A stretch of DNA of 64,000 nucleotides from Amblyomma americanum. Taxonomy: Eukaryota > Arthropoda > Arachnida > Ixodida > Ixodidae. Position 1 is the stretch's first letter. Every line of letters begins with the position of its first letter. Below the pieces are notes generated by a model, which saw only the letters and a list, made by a program, of their open reading frames with translations, had not been told where the DNA came from and did not search any database. The stretch spans positions 56,906-120,905 of the forward strand of contig NW_027526711.1 of NCBI RefSeq assembly GCF_052857255.1, written 5' to 3'. Shown piece by piece: positions 26,845 to 41,058 of the stretch. Made by a program: the position numbers and the translations under genes.

Positions 26845-29218
26845 CTAAAACAGCTTGTTTCGTTGTGTTAAGCAAGAATACATGGTTTTCGCGCAGTTAC
26901 AGGAGAAAAAGTTTTGACTCGTATCACACAGACACTTGTAAATCTGATGTGTTCAGATTTAACTCGTTTCGGTCTAAAACAGCTTGTTTCGTTGTATTAA
27001 GCACGAATACATGCTTTTCGCGCAGTTATAGGAGAAAAAAGTTTTGACTCGTATCACACACACTTGTAAAATCGATGTGTTCAGATTTAACTCGTTTCGG
27101 TCTAAAACAGCTTGTTTCGTTGTTTTAAGCACGAATACATGCTTTTCGCGCTGTTATAAGAGAAAAAGTTTTGACTCCTATTACACAGACACTTGTAAAA
27201 CCGATGTGTTCAGATTTAACTCGTTTCGGTCTAAAACAGGTTGGTTCGTTGTTTTAAGCAAGAATACATGCTTTTCGCGCAGTTACAGGAGAAAAAGTAT
27301 TGACTCGTATCACACAGACACTTGTAAAACCGATGTGTTCAGATTTAACTCGTTTCGGTCTAAAACAGCTTGTTTCGTTGTGTTAAGCAAGAATACATGC
27401 TTTTCGCGCAGTTACAGGAGAAAAAGTTTTGACTCGTATCACACAGACACTTGTACAACCGATGTGTTCAGATTTAACTCGTTTCGGTCTAAAACAGCTT
27501 GTCTCGTTGTATTAAGCACGAATACATGCTTTCCGCGCAGTCATAAGAGAAAAAGTTTCGACGTATCACACAGACACTTGTAAAACCGATGTGTTCAGAT
27601 TTAACTCGTTTCGGTCTAAAACAGGTTGTTTCGTTGTTTTAAGCAAGAATACATGCTTTTCGCGCTGTTATAAGAGAACAAGTTTTGACGTATCACACAG
27701 ACACTTGTAAAACCGATGTGTTCAGATTTAACTCGTTTCGGCCTAAAACAGCTTGTTTCGTTGTGTTAAGCAAGAATACATGCATTTCGCGCAGTTACAG
27801 GAGAAAAAGTTTTGACTCGTATCACACAGACACTTGTAAATCCGATGTGTTCAGATTTTACTCGTTTCGGTCTAAAACAGCTTGTTTCGTTGTTATAAGC
27901 AAGAATACATGCTTTTCGCGCAGTTACAGGAGAAAAAGTTTTGACGCGTATCACATGGACACTTGTAAAACCGATGTCTTCAGATTTAGCTCGTTTCGGT
28001 CTAAAACAGCTTGTTTCGTTGTATTAAGCACGAATACATGCTTTTCGCGCAGTTATAAGAGAAAAAGTTTTGACTCGTATCACACAGACACTTGTAAAAC
28101 CGATGTGTTCAGATTTAACTCGTTTGGTCTAAAACAGGTTGTTTCGTTGTTTTAAGCAAGAATACATGCTTTTCGCGCAGTTACAGGAGAAAAAGTTTTG
28201 ACTCCTATCACACAGACACTTGTAAAACCGATGTGTTCAGATTTACCTCGTTTCGGTCTAAAACAGCTTGTTTCGTTGTTTTAAGCACGAATACATGCTT
28301 TTCGCGCTGTTATAAGAGAAAAAGTTTTGACTCGTATCACACAGACACTTGTAAAACCGATGTGTTCAGATTTAACTCGTTTCGGTCTAAAACAGGTTGG
28401 TTCGTTGTTTTAAGCAAGAATACATGCTTTTCGCGCAGTTACAGGAGAAAAAGTATTGACTCGTATCACACAGACACTTGTAAAACCGATGTGTTCAGAT
28501 TTAACTCGTTTCGGTCTAAAACAACTTGTTTCGTTGTGTTAAGCAAGAATACATGCTTTTCGCGCAGTTACAGGAGAAAAAGTTTTGACTCGTATCACAC
28601 AGACACTTGTAAAACCGATGTGTTCAGATTTAACTCGTTTCGGTCTAAAACAGGTTGTTTCGTTGTTTTAAGCAAGAATACATGCTTTTCGCGCAGTTAC
28701 AGGAGAAAAAGTTTTGACTCGTATCACACAGACACTTGTAAATCTGATGTGTTCAGATTTTACTCGTTTCGGTCTAAAACAGGTTGTTTAGTTGTTTTAA
28801 GCAAGAATACATGCTTTTCGCGCAGTTACAGGAGAAAAAGTTTTGACATCACACAGACACTTGTAAATCCGATGTGTTCAGATTTAACTCGTTTCGGTCT
28901 AAAACAGCTTGTTTCGTTGTTTTAAGCAAGAATACATGCTTTTCGCGCAGTTACAGGAGAAAAAGTTTTGACGCGTATCACATGGATACTTGTAAAACCG
29001 ATGTCTTCAGATTTAGCTCGTTTCGGTCTAAAACAGCTTGTTTCGTTGTATTAAGCACGAATACATGCTTTTCGCGCAGTTATAAGAGAAAAAGTTTTGA
29101 CTCGTATCACACAGACACTTGTAAAACCGATGTGTTCAGATTTACCTCGTTTTGGTCTAAAACAGGTTGTTCGGTTGTTTTAAGCAAGAATACATGCTTT
29201 TCGCGCAGTTACAGGAGA
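25885..29218 (+). repeat. 3334-bp (26-monomer) tandem duplication, copy 1
   Basis: It matches the next 3.3 kb at an offset of 3334 bp. Shared markers: gtgttaagattt (25927 and 29261), atacatggttttcg, tcacacacacttg, ggttggttcg, tgtacaacc, gcatttcgcgcag, and cgtttggtct. One private difference is gacatcacac near 28845 where copy 2 has gacgtatcacac, which moves the offset to 3336. Confidence 0.86.
28491..28619 (+). repeat. Reference monomer (129 bp)
   Basis: A near-consensus monomer, counted from gtgttcag to the next gtgttcag. Landmarks in monomer coordinates: 29-41 is an AAACA/TGTTT dyad with a 3-bp spacer; 39-46 is TTTCGTTG; 51-68 is an AAGCA/TGCTT dyad with an 8-bp spacer; 69-76 is the CpG pair in ttcgcgca; 79-91 is the purine-rich acaggagaaaaag; 100-110 is cgtatcacaca. 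Common variable sites are aacagctt/aacaggtt/aacaactt, gttgtgtt/gttgtatt/gttgttat, gcaagaat/gcacgaat, gttacagg/gttataag and gactcg/gacg. Confidence 0.9.
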
Positions 29219-32200
29219 AAAAGTTTTGACTCGTATCACACAGACACTTGTAAAACCGATGTGTTAAGATTTAACTCGTTTCGGTCTAAAACAGGTTGTT
29301 TCGTTGTTTTAAGCAAGAATACATGCTTTTTGCGCAGTTACAGGAGAAAATGTATTGACTCGTATCACACAGACACTTGTAAAACCGATGTGTTCAGATT
29401 TAACTCGTTTCGGTCTAAAACAGCTTGTTTCGTTGTGTTAAGCAAGAATACATGCTTTTTGCGCAGTTACAGGAGAAAAAGTTTTGACTCGTATCACACA
29501 GACACTTGTAAAACCGATGTGTTCAGATTTAACTCGTTTCGGTCTAAAACAGCTTGTTTCGTTGTGTTAAGCAAGAATACATGCTTTTCGCGCAGTTACA
29601 GGAGAAAAAGTTTTGACTCGTACTTGTAAATCCGATGTGTTCAGATTTTACTCGTTTCGGTCTAAAACAGCTTGTTTCGTTGTTATAAGCAAGAATACAT
29701 GCTTTTCGCGCAGTTACAGGAGAAAAAGTTTTGACGCGTATCACATGGACACTTGCAAAACCGATGTCTTCAGATTTAGCTCGTTACGATCTAAAACAGC
29801 TTGTTTCGTTGTATTAAGCACGAATACATGCTTTTCGCGCAGTTATAAGAGAAAAAGTTTTGACTCGTATCACACAGACACTTGTAAAACCGATGTGTTC
29901 AGATTTACCTCGTTTCGGTCTAAAACAGCTTGTTTCGTTGTTTTAAGCAAGAATATATGCTTTTCGCGCAGTTACAGGAGAAAAAGTTTTGAAGCGTATC
30001 ACACGGACACTAGTAAAACCGATGTGTTCAGATTTAGCTCGTTTCGGTCTAGAACAGCTTGTTTCGTTGTGTTAAGCAAGAATACATGCTTTTCGCGCAG
30101 TTATAGGAGAAAAAAGTTTTGACTCGTATCACACAGACACTTGTAAAATCGATGTGTTCAGATTTAACTCGTTTCGGTCTAAAACAGCTTGTTTCGTTGT
30201 GTTAAGCAAGAATACATGGTTTTCGCGCAGTTACAGGAGAAAAAGTTTTGACTCGTATCACACAGACACTTGTAAATCTGATGTGTTCAGATTTAACTCG
30301 TTTCGGTCTAAAACAGCTTGTTTCGTTGTATTAAGCACGAATACATGCTTTTCGCGCAGTTATAGGAGAAAAAAGTTTTGACTCGTATCACACACACTTG
30401 TAAAATCGATGTGTTCAGATTTAACTCGTTTCGGTCTAAAACAGCTTGTTTCGTTGTTTTAAGCACGAATACATGCTTTTCGCGCTGTTATAAGAGAAAA
30501 AGTTTTGACTCCTATTACACAGACACTTGTAAAACCGATGTGTTCAGATTTAACTCGTTTCGGTCTAAAACAGGTTGGTTCGTTGTTTTAAGCAAGAATA
30601 CATGCTTTTCGCGCAGTTACAGGAGAAAAAGTATTGACTCGTATCACACAGACACTTGTAAAACCGATGTGTTCAGATTTAACTCGTTTCGGTCTAAAAC
30701 AGCTTGTTTCGTTGTGTTAAGCAAGAATACATGCTTTTCGCGCAGTTACAGGAGAAAAAGTTTTGACTCGTATCACACAGACACTTGTACAACCGATGTG
30801 TTCAGATTTAACTCGTTTCGGTCTAAAACAGCTTGTCTCGTTGTATTAAGCACGAATACATGCTTTCCGCTCAGTCATAAGAGAAAAAGTTTCGACGTAT
30901 CACACAGACACTTGTAAAACCGATGTGTTCAGATTTAACTCGTTTCGGTCTAAAACAGGTTGTTTCGTTGTTTTAAGCAAGAATACATGCTTTTCGCGCT
31001 GTTATAAGAGAACAAGTTTTGACGTATCACACAGACACTTGTAAAACCGATGTGTTCAGATTTAACTCGTTTCGGCCTAAAACAGCTTGTTTCGTTGTGT
31101 TAAGCAAGAATACATGCATTTCGCGCAGTTACAGGAGAAAAAGTTTTGACTCGTATCACACAGACACTTGTAAATCCGATGTGTTCAGATTTTACTCGTT
31201 TCGGTCTAAAACAGCTTGTTTCGTTGTTATAATCAAGAATACATGCTTTTCGCGCAGTTACAGGAGAAAAAGTTTTGACGCGTATCACATGGACACTTGT
31301 AAAACCGATGTCTTCAGATTTAGCTCGTTTCGGTCTAAAACAGCTTGTTTCGTTGTATTAAGCACGAATACATGCTTTTCGCGCAGTTATAAGAGAAAAA
31401 GTTTTGACTCGTATCACACAGACACTTGTAAAACCGATGTGTTCAGATTTAACTCGTTTGGTCTAAAACAGGTTGTTTCGTTGTTTTAAGCAAGAATACA
31501 TGCTTTTCGCGCAGTTACAGGAGAAAAAGTTTTGACTCCTATCACACAGACACTTGTAAAACCGATGTGTTCAGATTTACCTCGTTTCGGTCTAAAACAG
31601 CTTGTTTCGTTGTTTTAAGCACGAATACATGCTTTTCGCGCTGTTATAAGAGAAAAAGTTTTGACTCGTATCACACAGACACTTGTAAAACCGATGTGTT
31701 CAGATTTAACTCGTTTCGGTCTAAAACAGGTTGGTTCGTTGTTTTAAGCAAGAATACATGCTTTTCGCGCAGTTACAGGAGAAAAAGTATTGACTCGTAT
31801 CACACAGACACTTGTAAAACCGATGTGTTCAGATTTAACTCGTTTCGGTCTAAAACAACTTGTTTCGTTGTGTTAAGCAAGAATACATGCTTTTCGCGCA
31901 GTTACAGGAGAAAAAGTTTTGACTCGTATCACACAGACACTTGTAAAACCGATGTGTTCAGATTTAACTCGTTTCGGTCTAAAACAGGTTGTTTCGTTGT
32001 TTTAAGCAAGAATACATGCTTTTCGCGCAGTTACAGGAGAAAAAGTTTTGACTCGTATCACACAGACACTTGTAAATCCGATGTGTTCAGATTTTACTCG
32101 TTTCGGTCTAAAACAGGTTGTTTAGTTGTTTTAAGCAAGAATACATGCTTTTCGCGCAGTTACAGGAGAAAAAGTTTTGACGTATCACACAGACACTTGT

Positions 32201-32594
32201 AAATCCGATGTGTTCAGATTTAACTCGTTTCGGTCTAAAACAGCTTGTTTCGTTGTTTTAAGCAAGAATACATGCTTTTCGCGCAGTTACAGGAGAAAAA
32301 GTTTTGACGCGTATCACATGGATACTTGTAAAACCGATGTCTTCAGATTTAGCTCGTTTCGGTCTAAAACAGCTTGTTTCGTTGTATTAAGCACGAATAC
32401 ATGCTTTTCGCGCAGTTATAAGAGAAAAAGTTTTGACTCGTATCACACAGACACTTGTAAAACCGATGTGTTCAGATTTACCTCGTTTTGGTCTAAAACA
32501 GGTTGTTCCGTTGTTTTAAGCAAGAATACATGCTTTTCGCGCAGTTACAGGAGAAAAAGTTTTGACTCGTATCACACAGACACTTGTAAAACCG
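29219..32594 (+). repeat. 3334-bp tandem duplication, copy 2
   Basis: Collinear with copy 1 until the partner sequence ends near 32.59 kb. Private changes: cactagtaaaacc near 30010, ctttccgctcagtc near 30866, gttataatcaag near 31228 and ggttgttccg near 32508 (copy 1: ggttgttcgg). The changes gctcagtc and ataatcaag are shared with block C as reverse complement, which ties block C to this copy. Confidence 0.85.
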
Positions 32595-35500
32595 ATGTGT
32601 TCAGATTTAACTCGTTTCGGTCTAAAACAGCTTGTTTCGTTGTATTAAGCACGAATACATGCTTTTCGCGCTGTTATAAGAGAAAAAGTTTTGACTCGTA
32701 TCACACAGACACTTGTAAAACCGATGTGTTCAGATTTAACTCGTTTCGGTCTAAAACAGCTTGTTTCGCTGTTTTAAGCAAGAATACATGCTTTTCGCGC
32801 AGTTACAGGAGAAAAAGTTTTGAAGCGTATCACACGGACACTTGTAAAACCGATGTCTTCAGATCTAGCTCGCTTCGTTCTAAAACAGCTTGTTTCGTTG
32901 TGTTAAGCAAGAATACATGCTTTTCGCGCAGTTATAGGAGAAAAAAGATTTGAGTCGTATCACACAGACAATTGTAAAACCGATGTGTTCAAATTTAACT
33001 CGTTTCGGTCTAAAACAGCTTGTCTCGTTGTATTAAGCACGAATACATGCTTTCCGCGCAGTTATAAGAGAAAAAGTTTCGACGTATCACACAGACACTT
33101 GTAAAACCGATGTGTTCAGATTTAACTCGTTTCGGTCTAAAACTGGTTGTTTCGTTGTTTTAAGCAAGAATACATGCTTTTCGCGCTGTTATAAGAGAAC
33201 AAGTTTTGACGTATCACACAGACACTCGTAAAACCGATGTGTTCAGATTTAACTCGTTTCGGCCTAAAACAGCTTGTTTCGTTGTGTTAAGCAAGAATAC
33301 ATGCTTTTCGCGCAGTTACAGGAGAAAAAGATTTGACTCGTATCACACAGACACTTGTAAAACCGATGTGTTCAGATTTAACTCGTTTCGGTCTAAAACA
33401 GGTTGTATCGTTGTTTTAAGCAAGAATACATGCTTTTCGCGCAGTTACAGGAGAAAAAGTTTTGACTCGTATCACACAGGCACTTGTAAAACCGATGTGT
33501 TCAGATTTAACTCGTTTCGGTCTAAAACAGCTTGTTTCGTTGTGTTAAGCAAGAATACATGCTTTTCGCGCAGTTACAGGAGAAAAAGTTTTGCCGTATC
33601 ACACAGACACTTGTAAATCCGATGTGTTCAGATTTTACTCGTTTCGGTCTAAAACAGCTTGTTTCGTTGTTATAAGCAAGAATACATGCTTTTCGCGCAG
33701 TTACAGGAGAAAAGTATTGACGCGTATCACATGGACACTTGTAAAACCGATGTCTTCAGATTTAGCTCGTTTCGGTCTAAAACAGCTTGTTTCGTTGTAT
33801 TAAGCACGAATACATGCTTTTCGCGCAGTTATAAGAGAAAAAGTTTTCACTCGTATCACACAGACACTTGTAAAACCGATGTGTTCAGATTTAACTCGTT
33901 TTGGTCTAAAACAGGTTGTTTCGTTGTTTTAAGCAAGAATACATGCTTTTCGCGCAGTTACAGGAGAAAAAGTTTTGACTCCTATCACACAGACACTTGT
34001 AAAACCGATGTGTTCAGATTTAACTCGTTTCGGTCTAAAACAGCTTGTTTCGTTGTTTTAAGCACGAATACATGCTTTTCGCGCTGTTATAAGAGAAAAA
34101 GTTTTGACTCGTATCACACAGACACTTGTAAAACCGATGTGTTCAGATTTAACTCGTTTCGGTCTAAAACAGGTTGGTTCGTTGTTTTAAGCAAGAATAC
34201 ATGCTTTTCGCGCAGTTACAGGAGAAAAAGTATTGACTCGTATCACACAGACACTTGTAAAACCGATGTGTTCAGATTTAACTCGTTTCGGTCTAAAACA
34301 ACTTGTTTCGTTGTGTTAAGCAAGAATACATGCTTTTCGCGCAGTTACAGGAGAAAAAGTTTTGACTCGTATCACACAGACACTTGTAAATCCGATGTGT
34401 TCAGATTTTACTCGTTTCGGTCTAAAACAGGTTGTTTAGTTGTTTTAAGCAAGAATACATGCTTTTCGCGCAGTTACAGGAGAAAAAGTTTTGACGTATC
34501 ACACAGACACTTGTAAATCCGATGTGTTCAGATTTAACTCGTTTCGGTCTAAAACAGCTTGTTTCGTTGTTTTAAGCAAGAATACATGCTTTTCGCGCAG
34601 TTACAGGAGAAAAAGTTTTGACGCGTATCACATGGACACTTGTAAAACCGATGTCTTCAGATTTAGCTCGTTTCGGTCTAAAACAGATTGTTTTGTTGTA
34701 TTAAGCACGAATACATGCTTTTCGCGCAGTTATAAGAGAAAAAGTTTTGACTCGTATCACACAGACACTTGTAAAACCGATGTGTTCAGATTTACCTCGT
34801 TTTGGTCTAAAACAGGTTGTTTCGTTGTTTTAAGCAAGAATACATGCTTTTCGCGCAGTTACAGGAGAAAAAGTTTTGACTCGTATCACACAGACACTTG
34901 TACAACCGATGTGTTCAGATTTAACTCGTTTCGGTCTAAAACAGCTTGTCTCGTTGTATTAAGCACGAATACATGCTTTCCGCGCAGTCATAAGAGAAAA
35001 AGTTTCGACGTATCACACAGACACTTGTAAAACCGATGTGTTCAGATTTAACTCGTTTCGGTCTAAAACAGCTTGTTTCGTTGTATTAAGCACGAATACA
35101 TGCTTTTCGCGCAGTTATAAGAGAAAAAGTTTTGACTCGTATCACACAGACACTTGTAAAACCGATGTGTTCAGATTTAACTCGTTTCGGTCTAAAACAG
35201 GCTGTTTCGTTGTTTTAAGCAAGAATACATGCTTTTCGCGCAGTTACAGGAAAAAAAGTTTTGACTCGTATCACACAGACACTTGTAAAACCGATGTGTT
35301 CAGATTTAACTCGTTTCGGTCTAAAACAGCTTGTTTCGTTGTGCTAAGCAAGAATACATGCTTTTCGCGCAGTTATAGGAGAAAAAAGTTTTGAGTCGTA
35401 TCACACAGACACTTGTAAAACCGATGTGTTCAGATTTAACTCGTTTCGGTCTAAAACAGCTTGTCTCGTTGTATTAAGCACGAATACATGCTTTCCGCGC

Positions 35501-38500
35501 AGTTATAAGAGAAAAAGTTTTGACGTATAACACAGACACTAGTAAAACCGATCTGTTCAGATTTAACTCGTTTCGGCCTAAAACAGCTTGTTTCGTTGTG
35601 TTAAGCAAGAATACATGCTTTTCGCGCAGTTACAGGAGAAAACGTTTTGACTCGTATCACACAGACACTTGTAAAACCGATGTGTTCAGATTTAACTCGT
35701 TTCGGTCTAAAACAGGTTGTTTCGTTGTTTTAAGCAAGAATACATGCTTTTCGCGCAGTTACAGGAGAAAAAGTTTTGACTCGTATCACACAGACACTTG
35801 TAAAACCGATGTGTTCAGATTTAACTCGTTTCGGTGTAAAACAGCTTGTTTCGTTGTGTTAAGCAAGAATACATGCTTTTCGCGCAGTTACAGGAGAAAA
35901 AGTTTTGACGTATCACACAGACACTTGTAAATCCGATGTGTTCAGATTTTACTCGTTTCGGTCTAAAACAGCTTGTTTCGTTGTTATAGCAAGAATACAT
36001 GCTTTTCGCGCAGTTACAGGAGAAAAAGTTTTGACGCGTATCACATGGACACTTGTAAAACCGATGTCTTCAGATTTGGCTCGTTTCGGTCTAAAACAGC
36101 TTGTTTCGTTGTATTAAGCACGAATACATGCTTTTCGCGCAGTTACAGGAGAAAAAGTTTTGACTCCTTTCACACAGACACTTGTAAAACCGGTGTGTTC
36201 AGATTTAACTCGTTTCGGTCTAAAACAGCTTGTTTCGTTGTTTTAAGCACGAATACATGCTTTTCGCGCTGTTATAAGAGAAAAAGTTTTGACTCGTATC
36301 ACACAGACACTTGTAAAACCGATGTGTTCAGATTTAACTCGTTTCGGTCTAAAACAGGTTGGTTCGTTGTTTTAAGCAAGAATACATGCTTTTCGCGCAG
36401 TTACAGGAGAAAAAGTATTGACTCGTATCACACAGACACTTGTAAAACCGATGTGTTCTGATTTAACTCGTTTCGGTCTAAAACAGCTTGTTTCGTTGTG
36501 TTAAGCAAGAATACATGCTTTTCGCGCAGTTACAGGAGAAAAAGTTTTGACTCGTATCACACAGACACTTGTACAACCGATGTGTTCAGATTTAACTCGT
36601 TTCGGTCTAAAACAGCTTGTCTCGTTGTATTAAGCACGAATACATGCTTTCCGCGCAGTCATAAGAGAAAAAGTTTCGACGTATCACACAGACACTTGTA
36701 AAACCGATGTGTTCAGATTTAACTCGTTTCGGTCTAAAACAGGTTGTTTCGTTGTTTTAAGCAAGAATACATGCTTTTCGCGCTGTTATAAGAGAACAAG
36801 TTTTGACGTATCACACAGACACTTGTAAAACCGATGTGTTCAGATTTAACTCGTTTCGGCCTAAAACAGCTTGTTTCGTTGTGTTAAGCAAGAATACATG
36901 CATTTCGCGCAGTTACAGGAGAAAAAGTTTTGACTCGTATCACACAGACACTTGTAAATCCGATGTGTTCAGATTTTACTCGTTTCGGTCTAAAACAGCT
37001 TGTTTCGTTGTTATAAGCAAGAATACATGCTTTTCGCGCAGTTACAGGAGAAAAAGTTTTGACGCGTATCACATGGACACTTGTAAAACCGATGTCTTCA
37101 GATTTAGCTCGTTTCGGTCTAAAACAGCTTGTTTCGTTGTATTAAGCACGAATACATGCTTTTCGCGCAGTTATAAGAGAAAAAGTTTTGACTCGTATCA
37201 CACAGACACTTGTAAAACCGATGTGTTCAGATTTAACTCGTTTGGTCTAAAACAGGTTGTTTCGTTGTTTTAAGCAAGAATACATGCTTTTCGCGCAGTT
37301 ACAGGAGAAAAAGTTTTGACTCCTATCACACAGACACTTGTAAAACCGATGTGTTCAGATTTACCTCGTTTCGGTCTAAAACAGCTTGTTTCGTTGTTTT
37401 AAGCACGAATACATGCTTTTCGCGCTGTTATAAGAGAAAAAGTTTTGACTCGTATCACACAGACACTTGTAAAACCGATGTGTTCAGATTTAACTCGTTT
37501 CGGTCTAAAACAGGTTGGTTCGTTGTTTTAGGCAAGAATACATGCTTTTCGCGCAGTTACAGGAGAAAAAGTATTGACTCGTATCACACAGACACTTGTA
37601 AAACCGATGTGTTCAGATTTAACTCGTTTCGGTCTAAAACAACTTGTTTCGTTGTGTTAAGCAAGAATACATGCTTTTCGCGCAGTTACAGGAGAAAAAG
37701 TTTTGACTCGTATCACACAGACACTTGTAAAACCGATGTGTTCAGATTTAACTCGTTTCGGTCTAAAACAGGTTGTTTCGTTGTTTTAAGCAAGAATACA
37801 TGCTTTTCGCGCAGTTACAGGAGAAAAAGTTTTGACTCGTATCACACAGACACTTGTAAATCCGATGTGTTCAGATTTTACTCGTTTCGGTCTAAAACAG
37901 GTTGTTTAGTTGTTTTAAGCAAGAATACATGCTTTTCGCGCAGTTACAGGAGAAAAAGTTTTGACGTATCACACAGACACTTGTAAATCCGATGTGTTCA
38001 GATTTAACTCGTTTCGGTCTAAAACAGCTTGTTTCGTTGTTTTAAGCAAGAATACATGCTTTTCGCGCAGTTACAGGAGAAAAAGTTTTGACGCGTATCA
38101 CATGGATACTTGTAAAACCGATGTCTTCAGATTTAGCTCGTTTCGGTCTAAAACAGCTTGTTTCGTTGTATTAAGCACGAATACATGCTTTTCGCGCAGT
38201 TATAAGAGAAAAAGTTTTGACTCGTATCACACAGACACTTGTAAAACCGATGTGTTCAGATTTACCTCGTTTTGGTCTAAAACAGGTTGTTCGGTTGTTT
38301 TAAGCAAGAATACATGCTTTTCGCGCAGTTACAGGAGAAAAAGTTTTGACTCGTATCACACAGACACTTGTAAAACCGATGTGTTAAGATTTAACTCGTT
38401 TCGGTCTAAAACAGGTTGTTTCGTTGTTTTAAGCAAGAATACATGCTTTTTGCGCAGTTACAGGAGAAAATGTATTGACTCGTATCACACAGACACTTGT

Positions 38501-41058
38501 AAAACCGATGTGTTCAGATTTAACTCGTTTCGGTCTAAAACAGCTTGTTTCGTTGTGTTAAGCAAGAATACATGCTTTTTGCGCAGTTACAGGAGAAAAA
38601 GTTTTGACTCGTATCACACAGACACTTGTAAAACCGATGTGTTCAGATTTAACTCGTTTCGGTCTAAAACAGCTTGTTTCGTTGTGTTAAGCAAGAATAC
38701 ATGCTTTTCGCGCAGTTACAGGAGAAAAAGTTTTGACTCGTACTTGTAAATCCGATGTGTTCAGATTTTACTCGTTTCGGTCTAAAACAGCTTGTTTCGT
38801 TGTTATAAGCAAGAATACATGCTTTTCGCGCAGTTACAGGAGAAAAAGTTTTGACGCGTATCACATGGACACTTGCAAAACCGATGTCTTCAGATTTAGC
38901 TCGTTACGATCTAAAACAGCTTGTTTCGTTGTATTAAGCACGAATACATGCTTTTCGCGCAGTTATAAGAGAAAAAGTTTTGACTCGTATCACACAGACA
39001 CTTGTAAAACCGATGTGTTCAGATTTACCTCGTTTCGGTCTAAAACAGCTTGTTTCGTTGTTTTAAGCAAGAATATATGCTTTTCGCGCAGTTACAGGAG
39101 AAAAAGTTTTGAAGCGTATCACACGGACACTTGTAAAACCGATGTGTTCAGATTTAGCTCGTTTCGGTCTAGAACAGCTTGTTTCGTTGTGTTAAGCAAG
39201 AATACATGCTTTTCGCGCAGTTATAGGAGAAAAAAGTTTTGACTCGTATCACACAGACACTGGTAAATCCGATGTGTTCAGATTTTACTCGTTTCGGTCT
39301 AAAACAGCTTGTTTCGTTGTTATAAGCAAGAATACATGCTTTTCGCGCAGTTACAGGAGAAAAAGTTTTGACGCGTATCACATGAACACTTGTAAAACCG
39401 ATGTCTTCAGATTTAGCTCGTTTCGGTCTAAAACAGCTTGTTTCGTTGTATTAAGCACGAATACATGCTTTTCGCGCAGTAATGAGAGAAAAAGTTTTGA
39501 CTCGTATCACACAGACACTTGTAAAACCGATGTGTTCAGATTTAACTCGTTTCGGTCTAAAACAGGTTGTTTCGTTGTTTTAAGCAAGAATACATGCTTT
39601 TCGCGCAGTTACAGGAGAAAACGTTTTGACTCGTATCACACAGACACTTGTAAAACCGATGTGTTCAGATTTAACTCGTTTCGGTCTAAAACAGCTTGTT
39701 TCGTTGTGTTAAGCAAGAATACATGCTTTTCGCGCAGTTATAGGAGAAAAAAGTTTTGAGTCGTATCACACAGACACTTGTAAAACCGATGTGTTCAGAT
39801 TTACCTCGTTTTGGTCTAAAACACGTTGTTTCGTTGTTTTAAGCAAGAATACATGCTTTTCGCGCAGTTACAGGAGAAAAAGTCTTGACTCGTATCACAC
39901 AGACACTTGTAAAACCGATGTGTTCAGATTTAACTCGTTTCGGTCTAAAACAGCTTGTTTCGTTGTTTTAAGCAAGAATACATGCTTTTCGCGCAGTTAC
40001 AGGAGAAAAAGTTTTGAAGCGTATCACACGGACACTTGTAAAACCGATGTCTTCAGATCTAGCTCGCTTCGTTCTAAAAGAGCTTGTTTCGTTGTGTTAA
40101 GCAAGAATACATGCTTTTCGCGCAGTTATAGGAGAAAAAAGGTTTGAGTCGTATCACACAGACACTTGTAAAACCGATGTGTTCAGATTTAACTCGTTTC
40201 GATCTAAAACAGCTTGTTTCGTTTTATTAAGCACGAATACATGCTTTTCGCGCAGTTACAGGAGAAAAAGTTTTGACTCGTATCACACAGACAATTGTAA
40301 AACCGATGTGTTCAGATTTAACTCGTTTCGGTCTAAAACAGCTTGTTTCGTTGTTTTAAGCAAGAATACATGCTTTTCGCACAGTTACAGGAGAAAAAGT
40401 TTTGACGCGTATCACATGGCCACTTGTAAAACCGATGTCTTCAGATTTAGCTCGTTTCGGTCTTAAACAGCTTGTTTCGTTGTATTAAGCACGAATACAT
40501 GCTTTTCGCGCAGTTATAAGAGAAAAAGTTTTGACTCGTATCACACAGACACTTGTAAAACCGATGTGTTCAGATTTAACTCGTTTAGGTCTAAAACAGG
40601 CTGTTTCGTTGTTTTAAGCAAGAATAGATGCTTTTCGCGCAGTTACAGGAGAAAACGTTTTGACTCGTGTCACACAGACACTTGTAAAACCGATGTGTTC
40701 AGATTTACCTCGTTTCGGTCTAAAACAGCTTGTTTCGTTGTGCTAAGCAAGAATACATGCTTTTCGCGCAGTTATAGGAGAAAAAAGTTTTGAGTCGTAT
40801 CACACAGACACTTGTAAAACCGATGTGTTCAGATATAACTCGTTTCGGTCTAAAACAGCTTGTCTCGTATTAAGCACGAATACATGCTTTCCGCGCAGTT
40901 ATAAGAAAAAAGTTTTGACGTATCACACAGCCACTTGTAAAACCGATGTGTTCAGATTTAACTCGTTTCGGTCTAAAACAGCTTGTTTCGTTGTTATAAG
41001 CAAGAATACATGCTTTTCGCGCTGTTACAGGAGAAAAAGTTTTGACGCGTATCACATG
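31421..41058 (+). repeat. 9638-bp (75-monomer) tandem duplication, copy 1
   Basis: It matches 41059-50696 at a constant offset of 9638 bp with no length change over the whole unit. By eye I found two substitutions: T at 36459 against A at 46097, and C at 39973 against T at 49611; the comparison was not exhaustive. Internally it contains two related sub-blocks with cgtttggtct (near 31457 and 37241) that are 5784 bp apart. AGATCT monomers are at 32861 and 40055. Confidence 0.93.

Noticed and set aside
28529..28545. A full CENP-B box
   Set aside because: Only the left octamer matches; the essential CGGG half is missing, so I report the half-match as a weak observation and not as a feature.
28571..28581. 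Bacterial ribosome binding site (aggagaaaa) upstream of TTG or GTG starts
   Set aside because: The aggag motif is present in most monomers as part of the satellite consensus; with no bacterial genes or context anywhere it has no supporting evidence.
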